Positions 52,691-64,000 of a stretch of DNA of 64,000 bases are shown here, piece after piece. The notes below the pieces were generated by a model. The model made no database searches, was not told the origin of the DNA, and saw nothing but the letters and a program-made list of their open reading frames with translations. Source of the DNA: Glandiceps talaboti (Eukaryota > Hemichordata > Enteropneusta > Spengelidae); assembly GCF_964340395.1 (NCBI RefSeq), contig NC_135553.1, positions 21,562,949 through 21,626,948 of the forward strand. The letters are read 5' to 3'. Each line of letters opens with the position of its first letter. Positions within the stretch are counted from its first letter, which is position 1. The position numbers and the translations under genes are program-made.

Positions 52691-53099
52691 ACTTTATGGT
52701 ACGCATCGTAACAGTCGAACAACTTTAATACAGTGAAGTGTTATGGTATTATTGCCCTACTTCGTCCCTGGTAAAGTGTATACATTCTTGTTTCGATCAA
52801 TTTTAACAGACACACCATCTGCTCCAAATCGTATACATGTGTGACAGGTGTGAAGTGAGCAGACAATCGTGACTATATTTTTGCAATAAAGCTTGCAGAC
52901 GATGTGTATTTTTAGTGCTCACCTCCTTGCTTTGATGTAATAATCTTCAGATTGAACAAAAATATCAATACAAACACTTGAAACCCCTGAAAACAGAGTC
53001 TTTCTCAGTGTAGAACAACAGCGTGTATCCATTCTGTAGCTTCCTGGTTTACCTTACATCAACGTTGGTGGTGCACTTTTGAAATGAAGCATGTGTGCG

Positions 53100-53275
53100 A
53101 TCAGACGATCGATCGATTAATTATGCAAATTTCTCATTGATATTCATGATTTTTACCAAAACCTAATCAGTTCTTGCCATTACTCAACGGAACATTTGTG
53201 CCAAATTTCGTTTGAATTGAGCCAGCCGTTTTGGAGAAAACGATGACACTGACAGACACACACACATGCACACAG
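53100..53275 (-). repeat. Repeat with terminal CA/GACA microsatellite
   Basis: Read on the minus strand it has GGCAAGAACTGATTAGGTTT TGGTAAAAATC, closely matching TGACAAGAACTGATTAGATT TTGGTAAACATC at about 57610-57645. Both copies have a GACA/CTGT microsatellite at the corresponding end. Confidence 0.78.
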
Positions 53276-53576
53276 ACACTTTCACCCACTAATACATCTC
53301 TTGCTTACAGAAGCAACAACGAGAGGATACAGAAAAACAATTGAAAACATAGGAAGGATGCAGATTGAAGTGTGCAAGCGAGTGAGATTTAAGACTGAAA
53401 TAGGTGAGTTTAAGGGCACAGCGGAAGGAGGACTTAGCGTGAGTGTGTCAAGACTGTGGGAAAGACTTCCAAACTGAAGGATCAGTGTAGGCAAAGGAAC
53501 GCTCCCCGAGATTCTTAGTGAAAAATGGTTTCTTTAGGATGCGGGAGTCGGAAGAAGATCTGAGAACTGGAAACTG

Positions 53577-54435
53577 ATGGTCATTTACCGCCCTCCAGCT
53601 ACTCAAAAGAAATCACTATTTTCTATTATCAACTCACTACTCCACCGGAAAACAGATGTACCACTACCTACACATAACTCAGCTCAGGAACTTGCAGAAC
53701 GATTGTCGAATTTCTTTGCGGAGAAGATACAGAAGATACGAATTGACCTTCAAAGAACTCGGCCAACAACTATTACACATAAAGTACATCGAAACTTTGA
53801 AAATAACCTAACACATTTTTGTCCAGCTACTGTCGATGAAATCAGGAAGATAATAGCCCAATCACCAAATAAATTCTGCATCCTTGACCCGATTCCAACC
53901 CTACCACTGAAGAAATGTCTAGATACCATATCTCCAGCAATAACCAACATAGTGAATCTTTCGCTGTCTACAGGCACCTTCCCAGATAAGTTTAAAACAG
54001 CCATCATCTCTCCCCTGCCAAAGAAACCCAATTTAGACCAGGACATCCTCAAGAACTTCAGACTAGTGTCAAATTTACCCTTTATCTCAAAGGTCGTCGA
54101 AAAAGTTGTTGCGAAAACACTTTTGAATCATGTGCATTCTAACAATCTTGGCCGAACCGATGCAGTCCGCCTACAAGAAAGCACACAGTATAGAGACCGC
54201 ACTTATACGAGTTCAGAATGACATACTTATGGCTTTAGATCGACATCAAATGGTTATGCTTGTACTCCTAGATCTTTCTGCGGCATTCGATACGATAGAC
54301 CATAATGTACCCCTCTCTCGCCTGTCCGATTCAATGGGTATAAATGGTACAGCATTATCCTGGTTTAAATCATATCTCACAAACAGACAGCAAACAGTCC
54401 ACATAAATGGGTCACCAATGGTGAATAAGATTTTC
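53577..54435 (+). pseudogene. CR1/Jockey-like LINE reverse transcriptase fragment, frameshifted
   Basis: The first frame (53577 to about 54150) reads MVIYRPPATQKKSLFSIIN, a LINE linker (PLPTHNSAQELAERLSNFF), then FKTAIISPLPKK and RLVSNLPFISKVVEKVV, the fingers of a non-LTR reverse transcriptase. Near 54150 the match moves to another frame ([20 protein letters not shown]), consistent with a one-base indel. Motif A is intact ([13 protein letters not shown]). Homology stops after [11 protein letters not shown] near 54430, before the YADD motif, so the element is dead. VIYRPP is normally in the upstream endonuclease, so an internal deletion probably joined it to the linker. Confidence 0.88.
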
Positions 54436-55363
54436 GTAGAGCAATGCCTTCAATTCAGAGTGACACCTTTTACTTCAGGTAAGCACTTTGGGTTTGGGCA
54501 GTGGAGAAACATCAGACACTTATGGTGCAAGTCTGGAATATTTTTTGCACAAGTGCTAGAAAAGTTTGGAGAAAGCTTAGCCCAGGCTGGAACTTTGCAG
54601 TGAAATGAAGGAATTGCTTGAGATCACAAAATTCCTGAACATTAACATAGCACCGTTTTAAAAGAGGCCATCCTTTGCTGGTGTTCATTGGTTGTACACT
54701 ATACGAAAAGTCATATTTGACAATGTTGTTCCACCTGGGGTAAAGCTTGAGCAGAGGATGTGTAAATGTGGTGAGCATGATACGAAGTTCCACCTTTGAC
54801 TTAATTTACTCATGGTAACCTCTCCCCTGAGGACTGTAGACAGTCGACGTCAAAAGTGGTACTGCGTCTTGTACTGCTCCTGGACAGAGATAGTGGTTAG
54901 GTGGGTCACAGGTAGGTAAAGGCCTAGGTTGGGGCCGGGGAAGGTGAGTAAATTAGACTTTTTGTGTTGTGGTAATAACCTCATTCCTATTCTCTTCTTT
55001 CCAAGTTGCCTTTTCCATTTCACTATCTTTGTCTTTTCTTCCTTCTACTCTATTTATTTGCTGTATCAATGATTCTGGCAAATTTATTCTTCATCTGAAG
55101 ATGGATCTGGAAACATTGGCACAATCATGCATCTCCTTCTGAAAGCAAAAATAATGTGAAAAAATTTGCATTAAAAAATATAAACATTATATGAATTAAA
55201 ACGATAGTAAAACATGAAAATGCCAACAAATCCTCCCAAAAAATAATCTGAAAAAGTTCTAAATCATAGATGTTCAAATAATGCAAAAGGAGCAGTTAAT
55301 AGTATGAACTTTAAAACAATTCTTGGGGTTTTTTAAAGAAAAAAAGCAAAAGTAATAACTTAC
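54436..55363. other. Unassigned sequence after the LINE fragment
   Basis: Unrelated to the LINE. Short open stretches occur on both strands, but I recognise none. CTGAAGATGGATCTGGAAAC near 55096-55115 looks like LINE/Penelope 3' sequence but has no paired stems. Confidence 0.4.
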
Positions 55364-55516
55364 CTTTAATGGACAAATGTCAGACAATGGGCTGGATAGA
55401 TATTCTTCCTTCGCTGCTTCATCTTCAGTTTTTGTAACTTTCTTCTGACGCAGTTTTTCCATTTTCTTCATATATTGGGTAGATAACTCTCTTCTCAGTT
55501 GCTTGCTTTGTTTGTG
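55364..55516 (-). CDS. Exon-like 51-codon segment, unidentified
   Basis: Between acceptor gttcag and donor gtaagt, exactly 153 bp stays open and in phase 0: HKQSKQLRRELSTQYMKKME, KLRQKKVTKTEDEAAKEEYL and SSPLSDICPLK. It is Lys/Glu-rich and could be helical. I do not recognise it. Other open pieces lie on the same strand to the right (55927-56142, 56364-56858, 56890-57165), so this may belong to an unidentified multi-exon gene or a decayed element. Confidence 0.35.
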
Positions 55517-55926
55517 CTGAACTACTCATGCACTTTCATGGACGCTTCATGTGAGTGGACATTGTGCTTGTTGCGTTCTTCCCGTGTGTTCCATAGTAGA
55601 AGGTAGACACTTTGACATTAGTGGTGTGTTCTTCAAAACCATTGTAACAGCACTCTTCCTAATGCTCGTACATATAATTTCAGTTTGATCTCTTCATTCA
55701 TTTTGTCAACATTGATGACGTCAGAGGCTGTCCATCATGTGCGTGGAAAAGATGGGTTTTTCTCTTCCAAAAAGGCAATTCGTCCATGGCCTAACTTTTT
55801 CTAAGAAGATATCTGTCCAGCGCGATAGTAACTCTGGTAATACAAGTCTGGCAGGAACGTGCACAGTACTAGTTTTATGCTTTTTACAGTGGCCACTCTA
55901 TATCGATCTGTTGCGCATCTTTAAAA

Positions 55927-57165
55927 TCACATATCTGAATTTCTTTCAATGTGACTCCTCTTTGGGCTTATATACAATGCCAAGATTGTCAGTAATGTGT
56001 CTCTTATTGTATCGTATGTCACTTTGCCAATTGCCACTTCTGAATATTCTCGCTGGAAATGCTCAAACAACCATATCACAGTGCGTGTCTGTTCACAACT
56101 TTCAAACTTCTCCATTTCCTCTGGTTTTATTTGTTTCTTCATCGTCTTGTTCTCATGATTTGCGTTGTCTAATTTTGTTTTGGATATGAAGGAGCCTATT
56201 GATTACAATGGATGAGCATTGTTATTGGCCGTTTTATGGCTGTTTGTGGCGTAATTTACGCAAACTTGTAAATCAAAGCTTACAAGTGTTAAAATGTAAG
56301 ACCTTATTGTTCTTGGTTTATAAACCCAAAAGTAATTCAAAATAAGTACTCATCTGATTTGCATTATACTGCATCCAGTGATCCATCATTTTCTTTAACT
56401 ATTTTCAATAGTGGCCTTTTGTTATTATGGCTGTTGTCGAAATGTTTTAAACCACCGTCCATGGATGTCATATTTTCAAAGTACACGTTTGCAACTTTGA
56501 TTGCTTTCTTTGTTATTTGTCCTGTATGACCATGCTTGACTTCTGCCCTAAAGTCACGAGCTGTCAAGGTATTTTTTGTTGTTAAAAAAAAAATTAAAAA
56601 AATAGTTTTTGTACTGGTAAGTTTAGTGGTGTCTTGCATTGTCAAGGCTTTCCCTACCCTCACACTTTTGTTTCCTCCACTAGGCGGATGTACCACTTCA
56701 TCTTTACTTTCCGGGCTTGAACTTGAAGTTTGTTTGCCATGGCTTCCATATCGCTTAATATTTGCAATTCTCCTGGGGGTTCTCTTTAGACTTTTTAGTG
56801 TGCAAATTGTACATATTTGTACATATAGCAAAGCTTTATGCACGCAATATGTTATCACTGAAAAAAGAAATTGTCAACATTGGCACGTTCTATTTACATC
56901 GACATTGACAATCATGCGTGAAACAGTGTTCGAATTTTTGGAAGTCTCGAAGAATATCACGAGTTCTCGCAAGTGTCCGTTCGAACATACAAACATTACT
57001 GCTGACTCTCATTAGGCAACATGGTACACAGCAAAGATCCCCACATGATGTTTCTCTGAAATTGCACGTAATGTAGGTGATATAATGACATGCCTCCTCA
57101 GAATCCATAGTTTTTGAAATTGCCTTTATTTCCTGGAGTGGCGTTCCCCTGTCTGCACATATCAT
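55927..57165 (-). pseudogene. Unidentified open segments, possible gene remnant
   Basis: Three open stretches on the minus strand: 56890-57165 (Cys-rich, RETSCGDLCCVPCCLMR), 56364-56858 (SSSSPESKDEVVHPPSGG, then ARDFRAEVKHGHTGQITKKA) and 55927-56142 (MKKQIKPEEMEKFESCEQTR, WLFEHFQREYSEVAIG). A 50-60 bp intron-like gap with acceptor ttgacag precedes CTCGTGACTTTAGG. They look protein-like in composition but match no family I know, and stops separate them. Low confidence that this is a working gene. Confidence 0.25.
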
Positions 57166-57484
57166 GCGAATTCAATTATAGTTTAAAGTGAAATGGCCTT
57201 CTAGGATAAACCTTTGTACATGTAATAATAATTGCAGAACCTCTTACAATGTTTTATTTCATGTGCGGCTACTGGCGGCATTTGCACTGGCCCCTGTGCT
57301 AAATATGGTGTTTTAAGCTGCACTTTAGCTCGCTACGCTTTTGGAAGTGTACAGGCCTTAAAGACCCCAGCCCTGTTCCCCTAGTTTGTCATACTGGCAC
57401 TCAAACTTCAAGAACAAGGAGTCTATTATATCATATCGCGTGTATCGGTCGTTATATAGTATAAATTCTACCCTCATTTTACCT

Positions 57485-57511
57485 CCCGTTAGGGGGAGAT
57501 TATGATATGCC

Positions 57512-57544
<33 letters not shown>

Positions 57545-57860
57545 GACACGATATCTCAAAACATCCTGCATCAATTCCAATGAAACTTGCTACACATTTT
57601 CCATATGGTAATGACAAGAACTGATTAGATTTTGGTAAACATCGAATGAACATAATTATTGGTTTTAGTAATTAGGCCGTATCTTTGGAACGCATACTTC
57701 AAATTTATTATAATTTGGTAATACATTAACTATATCAAAGCACATACGTCCTATAAAGTTTGTTGATTTAGCTTAAAGCTTAAATGAATAATTTGCATAA
57801 ATAGTGATTTTCGGTAATTCGGCTATATCTTAAGAATGCAAGCTCAAATTTTTGCATGTC
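57485..57860 (+). repeat. Repeat starting with (CTGT)n
   Basis: GGGAGATTATGATATGCCT leads into (CTGT)n at 57511-57543, then GACACGATATCTCAAAACAT. The body recurs inverted at 53100-53275. Non-coding. Confidence 0.78.
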
Positions 57861-60849
57861 GATAATATACTAGTACTCTATCTCCGTTGGGAAGTCTTTC
57901 GCTCTCAGTTTTGAATCCTACATTTCTAGGTAATTAATCAGATATTTGTAAAATATACACCAGCATTCACAGCAAACAAATTGAACGCTCTCAAATAAAA
58001 AAATCTGTCCTCATTTTCTTGTGCATATTGATATATATTACTGTTTATATTACTAATTCAAGATTGTTGTTTTACAGCTACATTTCTGAAGTAACATAAG
58101 CCAGATAAAGTTATTTTTCATGATGCTTTGCGTCCCAACAGCAATATTGTTTCATTTCTAAATCTACAAAAATTGGTCACTCTCAGAAACTTTGAGATCT
58201 TGTTTTGAACTTTGACTCGCTAACATCGTAAATATCGGTAGTGGGTAGGGACAGCTAGTAAGCTACGGAATACCAATAAAAAGAAATCTGAAAGGTGAAG
58301 TAAAAGTTGTTTTAAAAAACAAAACAAAATGGTAAAACACAGATACAAATACTGGTTCGACTGTTTTCCGAATGTTTTATTCTACACTTGAATGTGACTT
58401 TGGTTTAATGGTGGATTTCATAATATAACCATGAGAATGGCTATCGGGTACAAGGGGGTGAAGTTTAGGTTGTACATTTACAATCTTAGAACCAAATTGT
58501 AGTTCTGTAGAACTATTTCTACAACTCCCACCAGGTCCATGGAATTACTGATGTATTTGATTGAATATTCTTTGACTTAATTTAATTTATATATTTTGTT
58601 AATTTATTTGTTATGTATGTTTTTTATTTTAATTTCCTGGTGAAATCAATAAATGAAATGAAAAAAATGAATTATATTATATCATGCTACTATGCGCCAT
58701 TCTGATTGGATAATAACTGTGGTAAAATCCCATTTTACCACGGCTGGCAGTGGTAAAATGGGCCCCTAAACTAGCATATGAATAGTACATACAAGCTGAA
58801 TGTGTTCGTTCTTATACCAATAAGTTAACACTTCCCCAGAGTAAAGGTGTGTCAGGTATCCTGTACAATAGTTTGGGTTACAGTAGTCCAAATAATTCCA
58901 CTGATGACCTTGCGATCGAAAGCAACTATCGATTAGTGGCTTCAACATCACTGATAAGGTACAAGTTCTCCCAATGCAACGAGCCGTCTCAGCGTCCTAC
59001 TCTCGTTACGCGTTGAATCAAGCAACACCGATTCAACTTTTAACCATCAGTCAAGGTGCGTCAGGATTATTTCGAAACTGTACATTTTCAGGTTCGGTCA
59101 ATGTTCAATTTGTTACCCATTAAATTAAAGTAGACTGTGTAACGTCGCGTCTCTGATTTACTGTCTCGCGCCTTCTCCGATTCAACGCCGAGACATCTAT
59201 TTTTAGCAGTGTACAAGATTGTATTGTTCTTATGAAAATATCCAAACAAAATTGTTACTTTCTTTGACCTCTTACCCCCTTTTCTTTGTTGCTAGTTTTC
59301 AACGCGTTTTCGTTATGCATTATATGATGTAAATAAAGTAATTTATAAATGCAATGCAATGCATTGCAATGCAGTGTATGGTTGTGTTCATGCAGTGTGT
59401 GTGGGGGCTACATGAACGTATCCACTCATTAAAATATGCTCGTTCCCGACGATCTATTACCGACGATCTTTTTCTGTACGTGCGAATTCGCCTTTTCGGG
59501 CATATAAATAACCACAGAATCACATTTAGAAGAAATATACACACATTTTGATATAATATAATAGCAATAACTCCCGCCGAAGGCGGGTATACACTCGAAT
59601 TTGGTACAATTCGCTCCATGTAGCACTCGCCATTCGGCTCGTGCTATATGTCGCGAATTGTACCAAAATCTCGTGTATACCCGCCTTCGGCGGGGGTTAT
59701 TGCATACCTATTTGATATCGAGGTGTGTACGATTCGTACATTTAATCAAATTGTTATTTGAGATGACATATTGGATGGCCGGTTTGTGTACCTCTAAGGG
59801 CTTTAATTTTAAAAATTGCGATTCTCGGTTTAATTATTTGTTATTAATATAATTTCTTTTTGAAAAATATGATGAATCCTTGATGACAGAACATGATCTC
59901 TCGGACAACAAACAAAATAAAAATTTTTGACAAAAATGGATTTCGAATATGACAAATCAAATCGGTATATCACTTGGCCACTTGATGTCACGCATTATAC
60001 ATGAAACTTATAGGCAATATATAATCAACGAGATGCAAAATGGCTTCAAGTCTTCAACACCAGCTCCATGTCGACACAACAACCGCGATAAATTGAATGC
60101 AGGAGTTTACACGCTTTACTGGCGCTATTCGCTGTCGGGGCTGAATGGAGGCTTTGCAAAACAATTATAATTTAATGCTGGATGACTGGATGAGTTTAGA
60201 GTATCATTATTCCCGTCACGTGCTGTAATACTATATTGCTCAAAGGCTTAATCTGTTTCGTGAACAACAGCTATTGTATTTTATAAAACCAAACGTACTG
60301 CACGCGGGGTGGGGGTGGGGGTGTAGTGGGAATGGGATAGGGAGTAACTTATTATCTTTACACTTTAAAAAAAACAATTACCGTAACGGTTGAATATGAG
60401 TTCAACCATTACACCATGAAGTCAGAGATGAGAAATGTTTGCGCTCAGCTAAATCACTTAATTAAATGCAAGGATTGCAGAATATTAATATGTAAGTTAT
60501 GAGTTGAAAACCCCCATAACATAATGGTAAGAGCCTCTAATGATCAACGAACCAATCGTTGAATTTTACTGGGTTTGTTCCTAGTACGATAAACTAGGCA
60601 ACGTCAACTCTACACAGCGCGGATTACCAACATCTTCACATCCCATTTCAGTACTTAGCAGAGTTAACTGAATCCTAAATCGTACAAAGGGAATTAAGGT
60701 AAGATTATGTCATTCATATATCTATCGTTATGTATAAGATATAATTTAGTAAAAGCGTAGACCCTACACGTAGGTTCTATGGTAAAACCGGCTCAAGTAG
60801 GTGATCTTCATTACAGTAAATACATAAAAGCAATGTGAACGGTAACCAG
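57861..60849. other. Gene-free interval with repeats
   Basis: Apart from the palindrome at 59564-59703, this is AT-rich DNA with no coding pattern. A G-rich run (GGGGTGGGGGTGGGGGTG) is near 60306-60325. Confidence 0.6.
59564..59703. repeat. 140-bp palindrome (foldback element)
   Basis: The left arm GCAATAACTCCCGCCGAAGG mirrors the right arm end CCTTCGGCGGGGGTTATTGC. Pairing continues through CGGGTATACAC, TTTGGTACAATTCGC and TAGCAC to the centre near 59634. Each end also contains the small hairpin CCCGCCGAAGGCGGG. GC-rich against an AT-rich background. Confidence 0.9.
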
Positions 60850-61095
60850 ATTTAAACTGAATGCCTTCCATACGGGTATACTCTTGCAATTTCATGATTT
60901 ATGCAAGAAATTTAGCTCTATATGTGCTTTTTCAAGTCCCAAAGAAAGTTAGTTCTCAAAAATGTTTTCAAATGCCCGCCTCATGTTCTCAGCACAGGAA
61001 AGCTTGCCATCATCGACTTCACTCGGCTTTCGTGATCCCCTACATGCGCGGAATATTCACACCCGTTTCCATGGCAAATAATAAACTAAATTCAA
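60850..61095. repeat. Dispersed repeat, copy B
   Basis: Second copy of the 52432-52690 repeat; it has an extra segment including CATGTTCTCAGCACAGG that copy A lacks. Confidence 0.85.
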
Positions 61096-61188
61096 ACCGA
61101 CGCCATTTTTTCTGAGGAGTAGCAATAACTCGGAAATATTTATTTTTATTTCTGCTATTTGTTATCACCATTCAAGTAATAGTTATAC

Positions 61189-61501
61189 CTGAGGCTTTCA
61201 CCAAGGGACTGTCCGCCGCTGGTTTCGTGAAATATATGTCTCGAACGTGTGTCACCGAATAGAAATGGAGTGTTCCTTTAAAGTTTGTTTGTTTTTCAAC
61301 CAATATTCCCCCTTCCAACGCGAAATCAGACTTTTCTTTCGAGACTTTGCAATAGCGACACCATACTCCGTAATTTGCATCTATGAGGTACTTGCTGTTT
61401 TCACTGGTATGGATGTTTATCCACTCAAATTGTTCAAGCCATCGTGCAAATTTCACACCTTCAGATTTTCCAGACTGTGACGATTGATCTATTGAAGCCA
61501 T
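61189..61501 (-). CDS. BED/TTF-type zinc-finger first exon, hAT-like
   Basis: Starts at Met (61499-61501) and is open to a donor gtataa after GCCTCAG (61189), 104 codons. It reads FARWLEQFEWINIH, then YGVWCRYCK and a His pair (C48, C51, H79, H85), the same C-X2-C...H-X5-H spacing as the finger of the 707-aa hAT transposase at 12700-14823 (C70, C73, H102, H108), with a Trp-rich lead-in. It could be the first exon of a host gene derived from a hAT element or a fragment of a second hAT copy. I could not find the continuation with confidence. Confidence 0.5.
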
Positions 61502-63636
61502 GGCATTTGAAACGTCGCCTGTTCTCTTGTTGCGATTAGCAGGTTGTTCAATATTTCCATCACTCGTACCTGGCTTACTAGAAATGAGTTATAGCCGTTT
61601 ACTCAGACTGGAACCGGTTATTCACCGATGTGTAGGTACTCGGTCAAACTGTCATGATTTGTGGAAAGACGTTGAACTGAAATCACCAATGTCCGGGGCA
61701 AACCGGAGTAGCCAATGAAAAAAAAACAGAAAAGGAAAAATTGTGTTGGAATCAAAGGCTTGCCGTCAGAGTCATACCCAAACACAAACGTATCAAATTT
61801 GAGTACACTGTTCACGTGAATGGTCGTCCATTGTTATCTAATAAAGGAAGTGTCAATCAAAACTAATGTCAACAACTTTGTCTGTCTTCACACGGCATTG
61901 GAGTCACAGTATGTCAGTCAGAGTCTACACTACACTGCGATGTATAAATTACTTGCAAGTGCGACCTTCAAAATTGTCGGTAAAATACCGGTAAATGTGA
62001 AATTTCACCTTTTATATACCAGTAAATTTAGAATGTCACCTCCTGAATGCCGATATTCGTGATTTCACTGGCATTGGCACAGTTTTCACCGGCAACTTCC
62101 TAGGCTGCTCGGAATATCGAACAAAGTAAAAACAAGATTGATTTTCAATTTTGAAATAGTGAAGAGATGGTATGAAGTTATGTAGGCGAAATCTCCAGCA
62201 TGATTGCCTACCGATGCGATCTTACGGCCAATCGCACATGTAATAATGGGAAGCTTTTATAGAAAGTTGTAACATAGATCTCATGGTGGGCGTTTTTAAG
62301 GCCAAGAAAAAAGAGAATCGTTTTCTGGTGAGTTTGCATCACTTAAATACCCTGCCTCGATCTTCTTTTTTCTTGTGTTTGTCCAGCCAATGCAGACTGC
62401 AAATCCAAGGGAAACACAAAATAAATCTCTACTACTTCTGGGAAGACAACAGCACAACTAAACATGAACAATTAAAAAACAATTTGCGTCGTCACACCAC
62501 TTTAGGCAACGTTTCCTGACCAGGAACAACAACTTTCTTTTGTGTGACCATGGCGGCTAATTACCGCAACTATTCTGTGCACAGATATTTTAACAAAGTA
62601 GCGTGTCGAACTAACCAACTCGTACTAGCTCATGTAGCTCCAAGCTATGTTTGATCGACGAAAATGTTGACCCCTTTAGGAAGACGTGTTGTTCGTGACG
62701 AACCTGAACAATATCAAAATGTTTTCATTTAAACTGATATTAAAGTTTATATAATAAGGGCCAAGGACAACTATTTAATTACTTCTGTGTTGGAACTGTA
62801 CAATATTTCATTATTGTTCTTATTCGATCATATATATCATGTAAACAAGTCGGTATGTGATACGTGTCTTTTTACTGATTGTAACTTTTCCCCCTAAAAT
62901 TGAACAATAAGACGTTATTCCCCAATATTTTTCTTAGTTCAGCCAATGAAAATACGAAGGAACTTAGGGGTCTTGTCACTACGAGCCGCTAGACGATTTT
63001 TTAAATGATTTGACAAATTTGGAACACCGCAGAACAATTGACGTAGACACGGGTTTTGGTGACTTGGAACGGCCTGGGTATATAATCCATCCATATTTTC
63101 TGTTCAAAGACAATGATCTGACTTGTGCATGGTACATGATACATAATACATATATAATTTCGAAACAAGTAAACCTTCTTGTATGTAGGGATACGCAAAA
63201 GAAAGAACGTTGTATCAATTGCAACATATTGTATCGTTAATTTCTCAAGGTAACTGGTTTGAAATCCATTATCCTTGCCTTTTGTCTCGGGGACATTATT
63301 TCTTGGTGACGTTGGTTAAGTTATGTCTGCTCAGTATAGTAGGCCCTGTGACTTTTGGCATCACTCCTCATTCATTTCCCAACTTGTCACCTATGGGTTT
63401 AACCCCTCGAAGTGGTGTGAGAGTACATGTCTTTCAGATGGTGCGATCCTTTGTGATACTTATATGGACTTATATGGTGTCATGGTTTACTTGAAACCAA
63501 TAATTTATCTCACTATCCAGTGACTTAAATGCATGTTGGCAAGTCACAGTGCTATTGTTTTCTTCGCATTCTATATTGCTAGAATGTGGTGTTTTTTGTG
63601 TGTTTTTTTTGGGCGTTTTTTACAGTGCATGAATAA
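61502..63636. other. Gene-free interval
   Basis: No coding, RNA or clear repeat signal recognised. The left 200 bp may be the promoter side of the zinc-finger exon. Confidence 0.5.
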
Positions 63637-64000
63637 TCCTGTTGTTGCTCCATTCCGCAAGAGTTGAAATCTGTATATGAAGATAGTATAAACACCAATT
63701 TCAAGTTTATCGCTCTTACAGAAATTTGGCAAATACAAAATACAGATATGTATAAATTGGAAAATTACTCTCTCGAAATTCAATGTAGAGACCGGGGTAG
63801 GGGTGGCGGTCTAGGGACATATGTACATTCCACTATAAACTATACTGTTATTCCAGATATAACAGTGCCAGCTGCTGAATCAATGTGGTTGGAATTTGTT
63901 GATAGAGGGAAATATTACATTCTCGGCGTAATATATAGACCACCACATTTTGATGAAAATGCCTTTATAGATGGTATCGAAAATACTCTGAATCAAGTTA
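63637..64000 (+). mobile_element. LINE endonuclease domain (CR1/Jockey type), cut by window edge
   Basis: An uninterrupted frame of at least 121 codons continues past the right edge. It contains FKFIALTEIW (endonuclease ETW-type motif with the catalytic Glu), GRGGGLGTYVHSTINY, ESMWLEFVDRGKYYILGVIY and YRPPHFDENAF, the order seen in APE-type endonucleases of CR1/Jockey LINEs. No break is visible, so the element may be intact beyond the window. It differs from the decayed RT copy at 53577. Confidence 0.85.

Larger units (their letters stand above)
51600..53379. other. Intergenic region right of RPSA
   Basis: Contains a short tandem duplication near 52201-52355 (TAGGTACCCCTAGGCAGGG / TAGGCACCCCTAGGCAGGG each followed by GT repeats), an (AAT)-tailed repeat piece near 52360-52430, and dispersed repeats at 52432-52690 and 53100-53275. 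No gene supported. Confidence 0.65.

Noticed and set aside
55096-55115. CTGAAGATGGATCTGGAAAC as a hammerhead
   Set aside because: The core words are present but no stem II of three or more pairs and no stem I were found.
60505-60600. tRNA-like stretch (ATAATGGTAAGAGCC ... GTTCCTAG)
   Set aside because: Only a loose A-box/B-box resemblance; no acceptor stem found.

Overview
The window is invertebrate-animal nuclear DNA: AT-rich, gene-sparse, with short exons bounded by GT/AG sites, long introns full of microsatellites and palindromic repeats, tRNA-derived SINEs, a hAT transposon and CR1/Jockey-like LINE pieces. The conserved genes and repeat style suggest a marine invertebrate, either a non-vertebrate deuterostome or a lophotrochozoan. 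I cannot fix the species from sequence alone.

Layout. (1) 1-33.2 kb, minus strand: a complete seven-exon FOXK forkhead transcription factor gene (FHA domain plus forkhead domain). All exon junctions keep frame and give 576 codons. Intron 2 holds a 3.49-kb hAT transposon with a 707-codon uninterrupted transposase and recognisable terminal repeats. Intron 1 (about 16 kb) holds repeats, a long (TA)n array ending in a hammerhead-ribozyme sequence, a 177-bp palindrome and a foldback element. (2) 33.2-38.2 kb: intergenic DNA with a second hammerhead-containing palindrome between (TA)n arrays and two adjacent foldback elements. (3) 38.25-47.0 kb, minus strand: a nine-exon gene (642 codons) that I identify as TEDC2 (tubulin epsilon and delta complex protein 2). 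One intron carries a 60-bp minisatellite that grew out of its own exon 7, and its last exon is partly duplicated downstream. (4) 48.2-51.4 kb, plus strand: RPSA (ribosomal protein SA/uS2), six coding exons, 321 codons, transcribed divergently from TEDC2. (5) 51.4-64 kb: mostly repeats, namely a frameshifted LINE reverse transcriptase fragment, short exon-like pieces of unidentified minus-strand coding sequence, a zinc-finger exon like the N-terminus of the hAT protein, and a LINE endonuclease ORF that runs off the right edge.

The three cellular genes do not form a functional pathway. FOXK is a nuclear regulator, TEDC2 acts at centrioles and RPSA is a 40S ribosomal protein. The most unusual signals are the two hammerhead ribozymes next to (TA)n arrays, the exon-derived minisatellite in TEDC2, and three foldback elements with 9-bp direct flanking repeats that suggest one MULE-like family.
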